Below are positions 32,583 through 39,944 of a stretch of DNA of 39,944 nucleotides, one piece after another. The DNA comes from Deltaproteobacteria bacterium (GTDB lineage Bacteria; Myxococcota; Myxococcia; Myxococcales; 40CM-4-68-19), in contig JANYKT010000184.1 in assembly GCA_025358085.1 (NCBI GenBank), positions 1 to 39,944 of the forward strand, given 5' to 3'. How positions within the stretch are numbered: position 1 is the first letter of the stretch; each line of letters starts with the position of its first letter. A program made the translations under genes and the position numbers. Under the pieces are notes generated by a model. The model worked only from the letters and a program-made list of their open reading frames with translations, was not told the DNA's origin and ran no database searches.

Positions 32583-33784
32583 TGGGGAGGCGAGCGCTCT
32601 TTGCGCCCTGCGGCATCCGGCCCGTTGCGGCCGCCCTGATTCTCGCAGCCCTCGCGAGTGCGTGCGCCGGAGACCTGGTCTCTCCGTTCGCGGCGGTGGC
32701 GGTCACCTCCGACGCGAGCAAGCACCAGTACAAGCTGGCGCAGGTTCAGGTGACCACTTTGACGGGCAGCCTGCGGCACTTGCAGGGCTCGGCGGGCACC
32801 GTGCGCGCAGGCGGAACGGTGCGCGTTGTCGAGGCCGCGGTCACGCGGAAGGGCTCGACCGTGGATGCGCTGCGCACGCAATTCTTCACCGCGCAGCCGC
32901 AGCAAGTGAACCTCGCCTGGAGCGTGCTCAACGACATCGTCTATCCGGAGGACTTTGCTTCGCTCGAGCTTCTGAGCGGCTATTACAACCTGGAAAAGGC
33001 GCGCGGAGTCTTCCGCGATTTCGGCCTGACCGCGCTGCCGGCGATGCCAATCGTCGCGCACGCCAGCGTCCTCGACGACAGCGGGCTGAACCCTGTCGCC
33101 TCGGGTGAACTTTACTATCCGCCGCTCGCGACTTTTTTCTTTCCGGTCCCCTCATCGACCGACGTGCAGCTCCCGCTCGTCTTCAATCCGGGCGCGATGG
33201 CCCACGCGCTGGGGCACGAGGCAATTGCGCAGCTGGTCTGGGGCGGCGCGCCCGTGGCCGGACCCGAGACCGGGCCGGCGAACGACCCGGCGTGGAACAG
33301 CGCGCGCCATGTCGCCCGATCGATGACGGAAGGACTCGCTGACTACCTGGGCGTGGCCGCCACCGGCGACCCGCGCTGGTTCGACCACTCCGAGCAGCAG
33401 CGGGCAGCGCAGAGCGCGCTCGATGTCCTCCGTTGCGGAACGCCTGACATGTTGCAGGCGCTGCCGGTGGATGATGCGGTCGCACCCTACGTTCCATTTC
33501 CGCTCGGCACGGTGCTCGCGGGGGCGCTCTGGGAAGCGTCGCAGGCCAGCGGCGTCCAGACCATCGCCACGGGCGTGCTACTGGCGCTGCCGGACATCGG
33601 CGCGCGCGTCGCCGGGGACGAAAGCCAGCTGAACGTCGCGCTGGTGCTGGACGCGCTCGTCAAGACGGCAGCCCCCGAACAAAGGAACGAACTCTGCGGC
33701 TTGTTCCTCAATCGCTTCGCCAGGCTTTCGGTGACGAGCCTGCCGTCGTGCAGCGCGCCTGTGCCGCACCAGGAATGCCAGTGA
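32579..33784 (+). CDS. Lipoprotein with degenerate metallopeptidase-like domain
   Basis: Protein of 401 residues. MMGRRALFAPCGIRPVAAAL and the following ILAALASAC form a lipoprotein-type signal. Around residues 209-213 (HALGH, bases 33203-33217) and 246-255 (ARSMTEGLADY) the sequence has the layout of a gluzincin peptidase (HExxH, then E-x-x-x-D), but the catalytic Glu of HExxH is Ala. If the alignment is right the protein keeps a metal site and lacks peptidase activity. The rest is not recognised. Clean frame, codon use as neighbours; overlaps the genes on both sides (ATGA before, GTGA after). Confidence 0.65.
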   Translation: MMGRRALFAPCGIRPVAAALILAALASACAGDLVSPFAAVAVTSDASKHQYKLAQVQVTTLTGSLRHLQGSAGTVRAGGTVRVVEAAVTRKGSTVDALRTQFFTAQPQQVNLAWSVLNDIVYPEDFASLELLSGYYNLEKARGVFRDFGLTALPAMPIVAHASVLDDSGLNPVASGELYYPPLATFFFPVPSSTDVQLPLVFNPGAMAHALGHEAIAQLVWGGAPVAGPETGPANDPAWNSARHVARSMTEGLADYLGVAATGDPRWFDHSEQQRAAQSALDVLRCGTPDMLQALPVDDAVAPYVPFPLGTVLAGALWEASQASGVQTIATGVLLALPDIGARVAGDESQLNVALVLDALVKTAAPEQRNELCGLFLNRFARLSVTSLPSCSAPVPHQECQ

Positions 33785-34695
33785 AGCGCCTGGCCATCGC
33801 GCTCTGTCTGTGCGCGCCAGTGCTGCTCGCGCAGCAGGAGCCGACGCCGTTCTGGCTGCCGCCTCCGCCGGTGAAAGCGGGGCCGCCGGAGCAGAAGGAC
33901 GCGTTGCCGCCCGTGAAGAAGGCCGCGCCGCTGGTGAAAAGGAAGGCCGCGCCACCGCCGAACTATCGCGCGCCGCCAACATCCCGGGAGCCCGCGAGTG
34001 TCCGCGAGCCTGCGATTGTTCGGGAGCCCGCGCCGCCGCATGAAACGGCCGGAACGCCTGCGCCCGATTTGACACCGCGCCCCGCGCACCCGCCGCGCAA
34101 AAGTGCGGCTGAGCGCGAAGGTCACGCCCTGATCGCCGGTGAAACTCCCGGTGCACTGGTTGCCGAGCCGCCAGCTCCCGAGCCCGTGTCGGAAGAGCCG
34201 CGTTGGACCCCGCAGCGCTTCAGCGTCGGCCTTGCCTTCGGCCTCTGGGGCAGCTCGCCCATCGATGGCAGCGACCGCGGCTACGATGCCGCCTACGGGC
34301 TACGCATCGGCTACGAACTCCTGGCCGACCGGGTCGAGTTGGAACTGCTCGCGCTGCGGGCCAGCCGGACCGCTGGTTCTGCCTTCGCAAACGCCAGCAC
34401 CGCGCACAACCTCTTCTCGCTGCGAGCGTTGTATTTGATCAGCGCGGGCCGCTTCACGGCGCTCCTCGGCGGCGGCCTCGGCGCTGCGCTTTCGCAAACG
34501 CATTACTCCGTGCAGGACGTCGGCGGCACCCCGGTCGGCTTCGATGCCACTTCGGGTCGCCTTGTGCTCCAGGTCACAGCCGGAGAGCGCGCGCGCCTCT
34601 ATCGTGGCCTCGACGTTCGCGCCGAAGTCTCGGCATTGTTGCGCGACGGCAAGCTCGACGTGCTGCCGCTGCTCGCTTTGGGCTGGGCATTCTGA
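33781..34695 (+). CDS. Predicted outer-membrane beta-barrel protein with Pro-rich N-terminal region
   Basis: Protein of 304 residues from GTG 33781 (AGGA six bases upstream; overlaps the preceding stop). MKRLAIALCLCAPVLLAQQ is a signal peptide. Residues ~20-140 are Pro/Lys/Glu-rich with repeats of REPA (REPASVREPAIVREPAPP), likely periplasm-spanning or peptidoglycan-facing. Residues ~145-304 alternate polar and non-polar residues (FSVGLAFGLWGSS, YGLRIGYELLADRVELELLALRAS, FTALLGGGLGAALS) and end in an aromatic residue (LLALGWAF), the usual barrel end. Not a named family. Probably the outer-membrane part of this gene group. Confidence 0.7.
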   Translation: MKRLAIALCLCAPVLLAQQEPTPFWLPPPPVKAGPPEQKDALPPVKKAAPLVKRKAAPPPNYRAPPTSREPASVREPAIVREPAPPHETAGTPAPDLTPRPAHPPRKSAAEREGHALIAGETPGALVAEPPAPEPVSEEPRWTPQRFSVGLAFGLWGSSPIDGSDRGYDAAYGLRIGYELLADRVELELLALRASRTAGSAFANASTAHNLFSLRALYLISAGRFTALLGGGLGAALSQTHYSVQDVGGTPVGFDATSGRLVLQVTAGERARLYRGLDVRAEVSALLRDGKLDVLPLLALGWAF

Positions 34696-34783
34696 AGTAG
34701 CGGTGCTTTTCGGGGTTTGCGATACTTGAGCTGTCACAAAGACGCTGTGGGTCGCGCTTCTCTTGCGCGATGGGAGGTTCAAA

Positions 34784-36412
34784 GTGCTGTTGAAGCGCCT
34801 CGCTCTCTGCGCTGCATTGTCCGTCGTTCCGCGCCTCGCGCTCGCCGATACCGGCAAGGGTGAGCTCGACTGGGGACGCCGCGTGCTCGTCGGCCACGGC
34901 CAGGGCGCCCCCGACCTGAACGCCCCATCCATCGCCGTGGCGCGGCTCGGCGCCGAGCGCGCCGCGAAGCTCGATGCCTTCCGCAACGCGCTCGAGACAC
35001 TGAAAGGCGCGGAGGTTGAAAGTGGCGGCAGCGTCGGCACGCTGCTGCAGAACGACAAGACGCTGCGCTCCAGGGTCGAAGGCAAGCTCAAGGGCGTGCA
35101 GGCGATCAAGACACATTACTTCTCGGACGGCGGGGTCTCGCTCGACATCGAGGTGCCGCTCGATCAGCTCCCGGCCGATCTGGCGAAGAACCTGAAGGTG
35201 CCGGCTGGCTCGGCGCCGTTGCAGGGGACGAGCGAGGCGGGCGCGAAGGGACAGGCGAGCGTAGCGCTCGGCGGCGACGTGGTGACGCAAACCGCCCAGG
35301 GACAAGCGGCGGTGCTCAGCGGCGACAAGCCGCAGGCGCGCGAGAAGGCCATCGAGGACGCGCTCCGCCATGCCGTCGAGATGGCGGTGGGCACCAAGGT
35401 GACCAGCACCACCGAAACCCAGGATTTCCAGACGAAAATGGATCAGGTGATGAGCCACTCGACCGGCTTCGTGAAGAAGTACGATATCGTCAACGAAGGC
35501 ATGGACGGCGACGTGGTGCAGGTGACCGTCAAGGCCTATATCTCGACGGTCGAACTCGACAAGGACCTGGAGGCCATGGGTCTCCTGATGGCGCGCAAGA
35601 ACATGCCGCGGACCATGGTGCTGATCGCCGAGCAGAATGTCGGGATGGTCGCGCCGGCCGCGGCCTGGATGAAGAGCCCCAAGGACATGCCGACGGCAAT
35701 TTCCGCGGATCTGCGCATCGCCGAGAACGTCATGCTGGACCAGCTCAAGAACAGTGGCTTCAGGCAGCTGGTCGATCCCGAGATCGCGGAAGAGAAGGCG
35801 GTCTCGATCGGCGGCATCAGCACCGACATCACCGCCGCGCAGGCCCGCAAGCTGGGCTCGCTCACGCACGCCGAGGTCATCATCATCGGACGAGTGATCG
35901 CGACCTCGCGCGGTGACGCGCCGGAAGAGTTGGGCAAAGGGTGGCGCACCTGCTCGGCCATCCTCACCGGCCGCGCGGTCAACACCGACAACGGCGACAT
36001 CCTCTCCACCAGCGAGACCTCCCAGAACGCCATGCAGCTGGACGACCTGAACTGCGGCAAGGAGGCCATCAAAAAGGCCGCCAAGGCGTTCACCCAGGAC
36101 ATGGTCAAGAAGATCGGCGAGCGCTGGAGCAAGGACGTCTCGGGCGGCAACGAGGTGCACGTCACCGTCAAGAAGGTCACCTCGTTCAAACAGGCTTCCG
36201 AGTTCCGCGCCGCCCTGACGCAGTTCATCCGCGGCGTCAAGGGCGTCGCGCAGCGCAGCTTCAGCTCCGGCACGCAGGAGCTTGACGTGACGCTGACGGG
36301 CTCGACCGACCAGTTCGCCGAAGAGCTGGAGTCGAAGAAGCTGGGCAAGTTTTCGGTCAAGGTGACCGGCACCACCGCCAACACCGTCGACGTGGAGCTG
36401 GGGCAACAGTGA
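34784..36412 (+). CDS. Secreted FlgT/LPP20-like protein
   Basis: Protein of 542 residues from GTG 34784 (GGGAGG six bases before). LLKRLALCAALSVVPRLALA is a signal peptide cleaved at A-L-A. Residues ~30-140 contain an LPP20-like unit (ARLGAERAAKLDAFRNALET). Near residues 180-260, REKAIEDALRHAVEMAVGTKV, then SHSTGFVKKYDIVNEGMDGD and VVQVTVKAYIST, match the FlgT N-terminal domain. Next comes RTMVLIAEQNVG and a TolB-like alpha/beta region (ADLRIAENVMLDQLKNSGFR, HAEVIIIGRVIATS). FlgT belongs to the flagellar H-ring in Vibrio, but no flagellar gene is nearby, so an envelope role of another kind is likely. Overlaps the next gene (GTGA). Confidence 0.75.
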   Translation: MLLKRLALCAALSVVPRLALADTGKGELDWGRRVLVGHGQGAPDLNAPSIAVARLGAERAAKLDAFRNALETLKGAEVESGGSVGTLLQNDKTLRSRVEGKLKGVQAIKTHYFSDGGVSLDIEVPLDQLPADLAKNLKVPAGSAPLQGTSEAGAKGQASVALGGDVVTQTAQGQAAVLSGDKPQAREKAIEDALRHAVEMAVGTKVTSTTETQDFQTKMDQVMSHSTGFVKKYDIVNEGMDGDVVQVTVKAYISTVELDKDLEAMGLLMARKNMPRTMVLIAEQNVGMVAPAAAWMKSPKDMPTAISADLRIAENVMLDQLKNSGFRQLVDPEIAEEKAVSIGGISTDITAAQARKLGSLTHAEVIIIGRVIATSRGDAPEELGKGWRTCSAILTGRAVNTDNGDILSTSETSQNAMQLDDLNCGKEAIKKAAKAFTQDMVKKIGERWSKDVSGGNEVHVTVKKVTSFKQASEFRAALTQFIRGVKGVAQRSFSSGTQELDVTLTGSTDQFAEELESKKLGKFSVKVTGTTANTVDVELGQQ

Positions 36413-36687
36413 GGCTGCTGCTGCTTCTCGCGTCCGGCTGCGCGGCCGCTAGCCCAGCGATGGCGCGGGTCGCGTTGCGCGGGGCCGATCCGAAAGCAGA
36501 ACTCACCATCGACGGCGCGCCCGCTGGCTTCATCGCCGACTACAATCACAGCCGGCTGCGTCTTCCCGCCGGCCACCATGTCTTTACCCTGCGTTCAGCG
36601 CAGGGCGGGGTGGCGGTGCGCGAGGCCGACGTCGGGCCCGGCGACGACATCGCGCTCGACTTCAATCCAGCTGGGGGTCTCCGATGA
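36409..36687 (+). CDS. Small secreted PEGA-like protein
   Basis: Protein of 92 residues from GTG 36409, overlapping the preceding stop. RLLLLLASGCAAASPAMA is a signal peptide, either cleaved after A-M-A or lipidated at the Cys (lipobox is imperfect). The mature part has the PEGA-type strand pattern: AELTIDGAPAGFIADYNHSR, then LRLPAGHHVFTLR. PEGA domains are small beta-sandwiches common in envelope proteins of myxobacteria. Its ATGA end overlaps the FecR-domain gene. Confidence 0.65.
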   Translation: MRLLLLLASGCAAASPAMARVALRGADPKAELTIDGAPAGFIADYNHSRLRLPAGHHVFTLRSAQGGVAVREADVGPGDDIALDFNPAGGLR

Positions 36688-37388
36688 AGAAGTTTTCGCT
36701 CGGCGCAGGTGCGCTGTTCGCGTGCGCGCTGTTCGTTCAGCGAGTCTCGGCCGAGGCCCGGCCAGCGCAAGTCTCGGCCCTCGAGGGCAAGGCGGAGCGG
36801 TCGCGCAAAGGTGGGCAGCCCGCCAGGCTGGCCGTCGGCGCCACCGTCTCGCAGGGAGACTTCATCACCACCTTTGCCGGCGCGCGGCTGGAGCTGAAGT
36901 TCGCCGACGCGTCGCTGCTGCGCATCGGGCCCGGCGCAAAGCTGCAAATCAGCGCGGCGCATTTCGGGGGAGGCCCGGCCAAACGGCAGATGACCGCGCG
37001 GCTTTTTTTCGGCAACCTCTGGGCGAAAGTCACGACCGCCATCCAAGGCGAGCAGAAGTTCCAGATCGAGACCGAGAACGCGGTGGCCGGCGTGCGCGGC
37101 ACCACTTTCCGCGTCGATGCGCGCCAGGACAAAAGCGTGCTGGTGCGGGTCTATGCTGGCGCAGTTGCTGTCGCGAAGAACGTGCCGATCTACGGCACCC
37201 CCGCCAGCGGCAAGCCAGGGGAACGGCACGAAGTCGACGGCCCCGACGAAGTTTCGCGCGACAAATGGGAGAAAATCGTCGGCAAGCAGATGCAGATCCT
37301 CATCGCCGCGGACGGCACGCCGGGCGAGGCAACCAGGCTCGCCGACACGGACGAGAAGGCCGACGATCTGGGCATCTGGAAGCCCTGA
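36684..37388 (+). CDS. Secreted FecR-domain protein
   Basis: Protein of 234 residues. MKKFSLGAGALFACALFVQR and the following VSAEA form a signal peptide. The FecR domain is clear: ARLAVGATVSQGDFITTFAG, ARLELKFADASLLRIGPGAKL, LFFGNLWAKVT, FQIETENAVAGVRGTTFRVD and VLVRVYAGAVAV. FecR domains occur in iron-sensing anti-sigma proteins, but stand-alone secreted copies without a transmembrane segment or sigma factor are common in deltaproteobacteria and have no proven role. Here no sigma factor is present. The stop is followed after three bases by the phosphatidyltransferase. Confidence 0.85.
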   Translation: MKKFSLGAGALFACALFVQRVSAEARPAQVSALEGKAERSRKGGQPARLAVGATVSQGDFITTFAGARLELKFADASLLRIGPGAKLQISAAHFGGGPAKRQMTARLFFGNLWAKVTTAIQGEQKFQIETENAVAGVRGTTFRVDARQDKSVLVRVYAGAVAVAKNVPIYGTPASGKPGERHEVDGPDEVSRDKWEKIVGKQMQILIAADGTPGEATRLADTDEKADDLGIWKP

Positions 37389-37391
37389 TTT

Positions 37392-37940
37392 GTGATCATC
37401 AACGTCCCAAACTTTCTCACCGGGCTGCGCATCCTCGCCATCCCGGTCTTCATCGCGCTCTTCCTGCAGGGCCGCTTCGGGGCGTCCCTCGCCGTCTTCG
37501 TGGGCGCCCAGGTGACCGACGTCCTCGACGGCATCGCGGCGCGGGCGCTCCACCAGTTCACGCGCCTTGGCGCCATCCTCGATCCGCTCGCGGACAAGGC
37601 GATGGGCTCGGCGGCGCTGGTCCTGTTGTGCTGGTCGCACCGGCTGCCGTACTGGCTGTTGTGGCTGGTGCTGGTCCGCGAGGTTTGCATCTTCACCGCC
37701 ATCGGCCTCCTCGATCGCACGGGTCGCAGCTATGAGATCCGGCCCACGCGCTTCGGGAAGTACTCGACCTTCTTCCTGGCCGCGACCACCTTTGTCGCGC
37801 TGGTGCTGCACGCGCGCGAGATCGGGCACTCTCCGGCGTTGATCGCGCTGACGCTCGTCGCGGCCGAGTGCGTGGTGGTCTCCTGGGGCCAGTACCTCTG
37901 GATCTGGATTGGCTTGATGCGACAGCCGCGGACTGCCTAG
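37392..37940 (+). CDS. CDP-alcohol phosphatidyltransferase
   Basis: Protein of 182 residues, an integral inner-membrane enzyme. The family signature is exact: D43-x2-D-G-x2-A-R51-x8-G60-x3-D64-x3-D68 (read from DVLDGIAARA and GAILDPLADKA). The start IINVPNFLTGLRILAIPVFI is like that of PgsA, and at least four membrane segments follow. PgsA makes phosphatidylglycerol phosphate from CDP-diacylglycerol and glycerol 3-phosphate; this assignment is likely but other alcohols cannot be excluded. GTG 37392 is the start that gives the family N-terminus. It ends the envelope gene run. Confidence 0.85.
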   Translation: MIINVPNFLTGLRILAIPVFIALFLQGRFGASLAVFVGAQVTDVLDGIAARALHQFTRLGAILDPLADKAMGSAALVLLCWSHRLPYWLLWLVLVREVCIFTAIGLLDRTGRSYEIRPTRFGKYSTFFLAATTFVALVLHAREIGHSPALIALTLVAAECVVVSWGQYLWIWIGLMRQPRTA

Positions 37941-37949
37941 GCTTGGTGT

Positions 37950-37978
37950 TGCTGACGCGTCGCTCTGGTGCTGACGCG
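37950..37978. repeat. Direct repeat TGCTGACGCG x2
   Basis: TGCTGACGCG occurs at 37950-37959 and 37969-37978, each part of a GGTG(TT)GCTGACGCG unit. It lies in the 82-base gap between the phosphatidyltransferase gene and the convergent tRNA gene. No role is evident. Confidence 0.4.
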
Positions 37979-38022
37979 CCGATGGCTGGTCGCGCTCGCA
38001 GGTCCATCCGGCAGGCGTAATG

Positions 38023-38097
38023 TGGTGCGAGCGACAGGGATCGAACCTGTGACCACTGCCGTGTCAAGGCAGTGCTCTACCGCTGAGCTACGCTCGC
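38023..38097 (-). tRNA. tRNA-Val (anticodon GAC), CCA encoded
   Basis: On the minus strand the sequence folds into a standard cloverleaf: acceptor GCGAGCG/CGCTCGC, D arm GCTC...GAGC, anticodon stem CTGCC/GGCAG with loop TTGACAC (anticodon GAC, valine GTC/GTT codons), T arm ACAGG-TTCGATC-CCTGT, discriminator A and genomic CCA. Length is 75 with CCA. It is divergent from thrS. No integrase or att duplication is seen next to it. Confidence 0.97.
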
Positions 38098-38207
38098 GAA
38101 GCCCAAGCTTCCAGCTCCTAAAACCGGCGCACCTCTTAGACGGAAGGCTGCGCCGTCGTCAAGCGAGAACAGTTGCGCGAGAGGGCGGCGCGCGGTACCC
38201 CCAACGC

Positions 38208-39944
38208 ATGTCCGAGATATTGACCCTCACGCTTCCTGACGGCACCGCAAAGCAGGTGGAGCGCGGGACCACCATCGCTGATTTCGTCAAGACCCAGATC
38301 GGCGCAGGCCTGGCCAAGGCCGCGCTCTTCGCCAGGCTCGACGAGCAGGAGCTCGACCTCTCCCGGCCACTGGAGCGAGGCGGCAAGCTGCAGATCTTCA
38401 CCAGCAAGTCGCCGCAGGGCCTGGACCTCATTCGCCACGACGCTGCGCACCTGCTGGCGAGCGCGGTCCAGCGGCTGTTTCCGGGGACGCAGGTCACCAT
38501 CGGTCCGTCGACGGAGGAGGGCTTCTATTACGATTTCTATCGCGAGAAGCCCTTCACGCCCGAAGACCTCGAAGCAATCGAGAAAGAGGCCAATGAGGAG
38601 GTCCGCAAGAACCAGCCCTTTGTCCGCCAGGAAGTCACCAAAGACGAGGCCCTCGCGCTCTTTGGCAGGCTGGGCGAGAAGTTCAAGCTCGAGATCATCG
38701 AGGATATCTTCAATAAGGGCGCGAAGACTTTAACCCTCTACAGCCACGGCGACTGGACCGACTTCTGCCTGGGGCCGCACTCACCCTCCACGGGGCGCAT
38801 CGGCGTCATCAAGCTTTTGAGTGTGGCGGGGGCCTATTGGCGCGGAGACCATCGCAATGCGCAATTGCAGCGCGTCTATGGCACCGCTTTCTTCGACAAG
38901 AAGGATCTCGACGCCTGGCTCAAGCAGCAGGAAGAAGCAAAGAAGCGCGACCACCGCAAGCTGGGCAAGGAGCTCGACCTCTTCTATTTCCACCACTTTG
39001 CCCCGGGGGCCGTGTTCTGGGCGCCGAAGGGGACGGTGCTGATGAATGTGCTGTCACAAGCCATCCGCAGGCTGTGCCTGGACAATGGTTATGTGGAGAT
39101 CAAGACGCCGCTGCTGTTCAACAAAGGCTTGTGGGAGATCAGCGGGCACTGGGGCAAGTACAAGGAAAACATGTTTTTGCTGCAGGACAGCGAGACGGGT
39201 GAGCACGACTTCTCGCTGAAGCCGATGAACTGCCCGTCGCACTATCTCCTGTACTCGTCAGGCAAGCATTCGTATCGCGAGCTCCCGATCCGCCTCAACA
39301 CCTTCGACATGCTGCACCGCAACGAGGTGTCGGGTGCGCTAGCGGGGCTGACGCGCGTGCGGCAGTTCCAGCAGGACGACTGCCACATCTTCATGATGGA
39401 GAGCCAGATCGCGGCCGAGGTGAAGCGGCATGCGGACTTCATCGTCGGGTTCTACAGCACGTTCGGGTTGAAGCCGGTGCTGAAGTTCGGCACGCGTCCG
39501 TCGGTGCGCATCGGCGACGATGCGATGTGGGATCGCGCCGAGGCGGGGCTCAAGAGCGCGCTCGAATCGCTGGACATGCCGTACACGATGAACGAGGGCG
39601 ACGGCGCGTTCTACGGGCCGAAGATCGACTTCCACGTGGCCGACTCGATCGGGCGTACGTGGCAGCTGGGCACGATCCAGCTCGACTACGCGGCACCGGA
39701 GCGGTTCAGCCTGATCTATGTCGGCGAGGACAATACCGAGCACCGCCCGGTGATCATCCACCGCGCGGTGTGCGGGTCGTTCGAGCGCTTCATGGGCATC
39801 CTGATCGAGCACTTCGCGGGCACGTTCCCGCTGTGGCTCGCGCCCGAGCAGGTGCGCGTGCTGCCGATCGCCGACGCGCAGAACGACGCTGCGCGCGTGC
39901 TGCACCAGAAGCTGCGCGACGCCGGCGTGCGGTCGCATCTCGAC
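38208..39944 (+). CDS. thrS: Threonyl-tRNA synthetase (C-terminus beyond the window)
   Basis: The frame runs open for 579 codons to the window edge; the usual total is about 640, so only the end of the anticodon-binding domain is missing. Domains in order: TGS ([20 protein letters not shown]), editing domain with the metal motif HDAAHLLA and [14 protein letters not shown] (the common version has C-x-G-PH), then the class II core with the zinc Cys in [12 protein letters not shown], motif 2 [13 protein letters not shown] carrying a zinc His, and [13 protein letters not shown] with the last zinc His and motif 3. The anticodon domain begins at [14 protein letters not shown] 38208 gives the normal TGS start. 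No T-box leader is seen in 38098-38207. Confidence 0.96.
   Translation, partial: MSEILTLTLPDGTAKQVERGTTIADFVKTQIGAGLAKAALFARLDEQELDLSRPLERGGKLQIFTSKSPQGLDLIRHDAAHLLASAVQRLFPGTQVTIGPSTEEGFYYDFYREKPFTPEDLEAIEKEANEEVRKNQPFVRQEVTKDEALALFGRLGEKFKLEIIEDIFNKGAKTLTLYSHGDWTDFCLGPHSPSTGRIGVIKLLSVAGAYWRGDHRNAQLQRVYGTAFFDKKDLDAWLKQQEEAKKRDHRKLGKELDLFYFHHFAPGAVFWAPKGTVLMNVLSQAIRRLCLDNGYVEIKTPLLFNKGLWEISGHWGKYKENMFLLQDSETGEHDFSLKPMNCPSHYLLYSSGKHSYRELPIRLNTFDMLHRNEVSGALAGLTRVRQFQQDDCHIFMMESQIAAEVKRHADFIVGFYSTFGLKPVLKFGTRPSVRIGDDAMWDRAEAGLKSALESLDMPYTMNEGDGAFYGPKIDFHVADSIGRTWQLGTIQLDYAAPERFSLIYVGEDNTEHRPVIIHRAVCGSFERFMGILIEHFAGTFPLWLAPEQVRVLPIADAQNDAARVLHQKLRDAGVRSHLD

Noticed and set aside
34574-36406. 610-codon minus-strand frame opposite the FlgT-like gene
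   Set aside because: Arg/His/Leu-rich translation typical of a GC-rich shadow; the plus strand has signal peptide, ribosome site and domain motifs.
34784-36412. Flagellar H-ring protein FlgT proper
   Set aside because: Only the N-terminal domain pattern is shared and no flagellar gene is in the window, so the name was not used as a gene symbol.
36684-37388. FecR-domain protein as part of an iron-responsive sigma-factor system
   Set aside because: There is no ECF sigma factor or TonB receptor gene nearby, and the protein has a signal peptide instead of the cytoplasmic anti-sigma segment.
38023-38097. tRNA-Val as an integration site of a mobile element
   Set aside because: No integrase and no repeated tRNA 3' end within the window; both flanks are housekeeping genes.
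38098-38207. T-box or other riboswitch ahead of thrS
   Set aside because: No T-box motif and no specifier-loop structure; only a short GACGG/CCGTC stem is present.

Overview
The window is about 40 kb of high-GC DNA (by eye well above 60 percent G+C) from a bacterium that looks like a member of the Myxococcota or a related deltaproteobacterial lineage. The reasons are the many GTG and TTG starts, 1-8 base stop/start overlaps inside operons, a long RecG, a PilT-type ATPase with an N-terminal extension, and many lipoproteins and secreted envelope proteins. The lineage is an inference; no rRNA gene is present. Most of the window is chromosomal core: protein turnover (clpA/clpS), pyrimidine and arginine synthesis, transcription and recombination (greA, recG), lipid synthesis and translation (tRNA-Val, thrS). 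I see no phage, transposon, insertion sequence or CRISPR array.

Layout. 1-700: clpS-clpA on the minus strand (clpA cut by the window edge). 830-1471: a solitary nucleotidyltransferase. 1558-6980: a tight plus-strand operon of a metallophosphoesterase, pyrB, pyrC, carA and two uncharacterised genes, ending at a strong bidirectional terminator near 7205-7234. 7266-10092: a minus-strand operon of a 7Fe ferredoxin, yqgE, an LPP20-like lipoprotein, a 57-codon small ORF and a deoxyhypusine-synthase-like enzyme. 10226-12024: a beta-class DNA methyltransferase, a Cys-rich lipoprotein and a DUF1415 protein. 12055-15986: carB and a secreted DUF3761-like protein.

15987-23287 is a single minus-strand arginine operon, argC-argJB-argR-argG-argH-argF, in which every junction overlaps. 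ArgJ and ArgB are one continuous polypeptide. A perfect copy of one 12-base inverted repeat lies both in front of argC and 810 bp downstream inside argC, which suggests an ArgR operator pair. carA (pyr operon) and carB (alone) supply carbamoyl phosphate to both pyrB and argF, so the window holds the carbamoyl-phosphate node and both of its consumers.

23288-29838: greA with a terminator-like hairpin in its leader, recG, a decayed response-regulator relic, an intact response regulator, a PilT/PilU-like ATPase with an apparently duplicated N-domain, and a DUF4304-like protein. 29937-31149: a small zinc-ribbon protein and a lipoprotein on the minus strand. 31242-37940: a plus-strand run of envelope genes (MshEN/GAF-like protein, a lipoprotein with a degenerate HExxH motif, a predicted outer-membrane barrel, an FlgT-like secreted protein, a PEGA-like small protein, a FecR-domain protein, a CDP-alcohol phosphatidyltransferase), mostly with overlapping ends. 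This is the best candidate for an undescribed envelope system. 38023-38097: tRNA-Val(GAC), minus strand. 38208-end: thrS, cut by the window edge.
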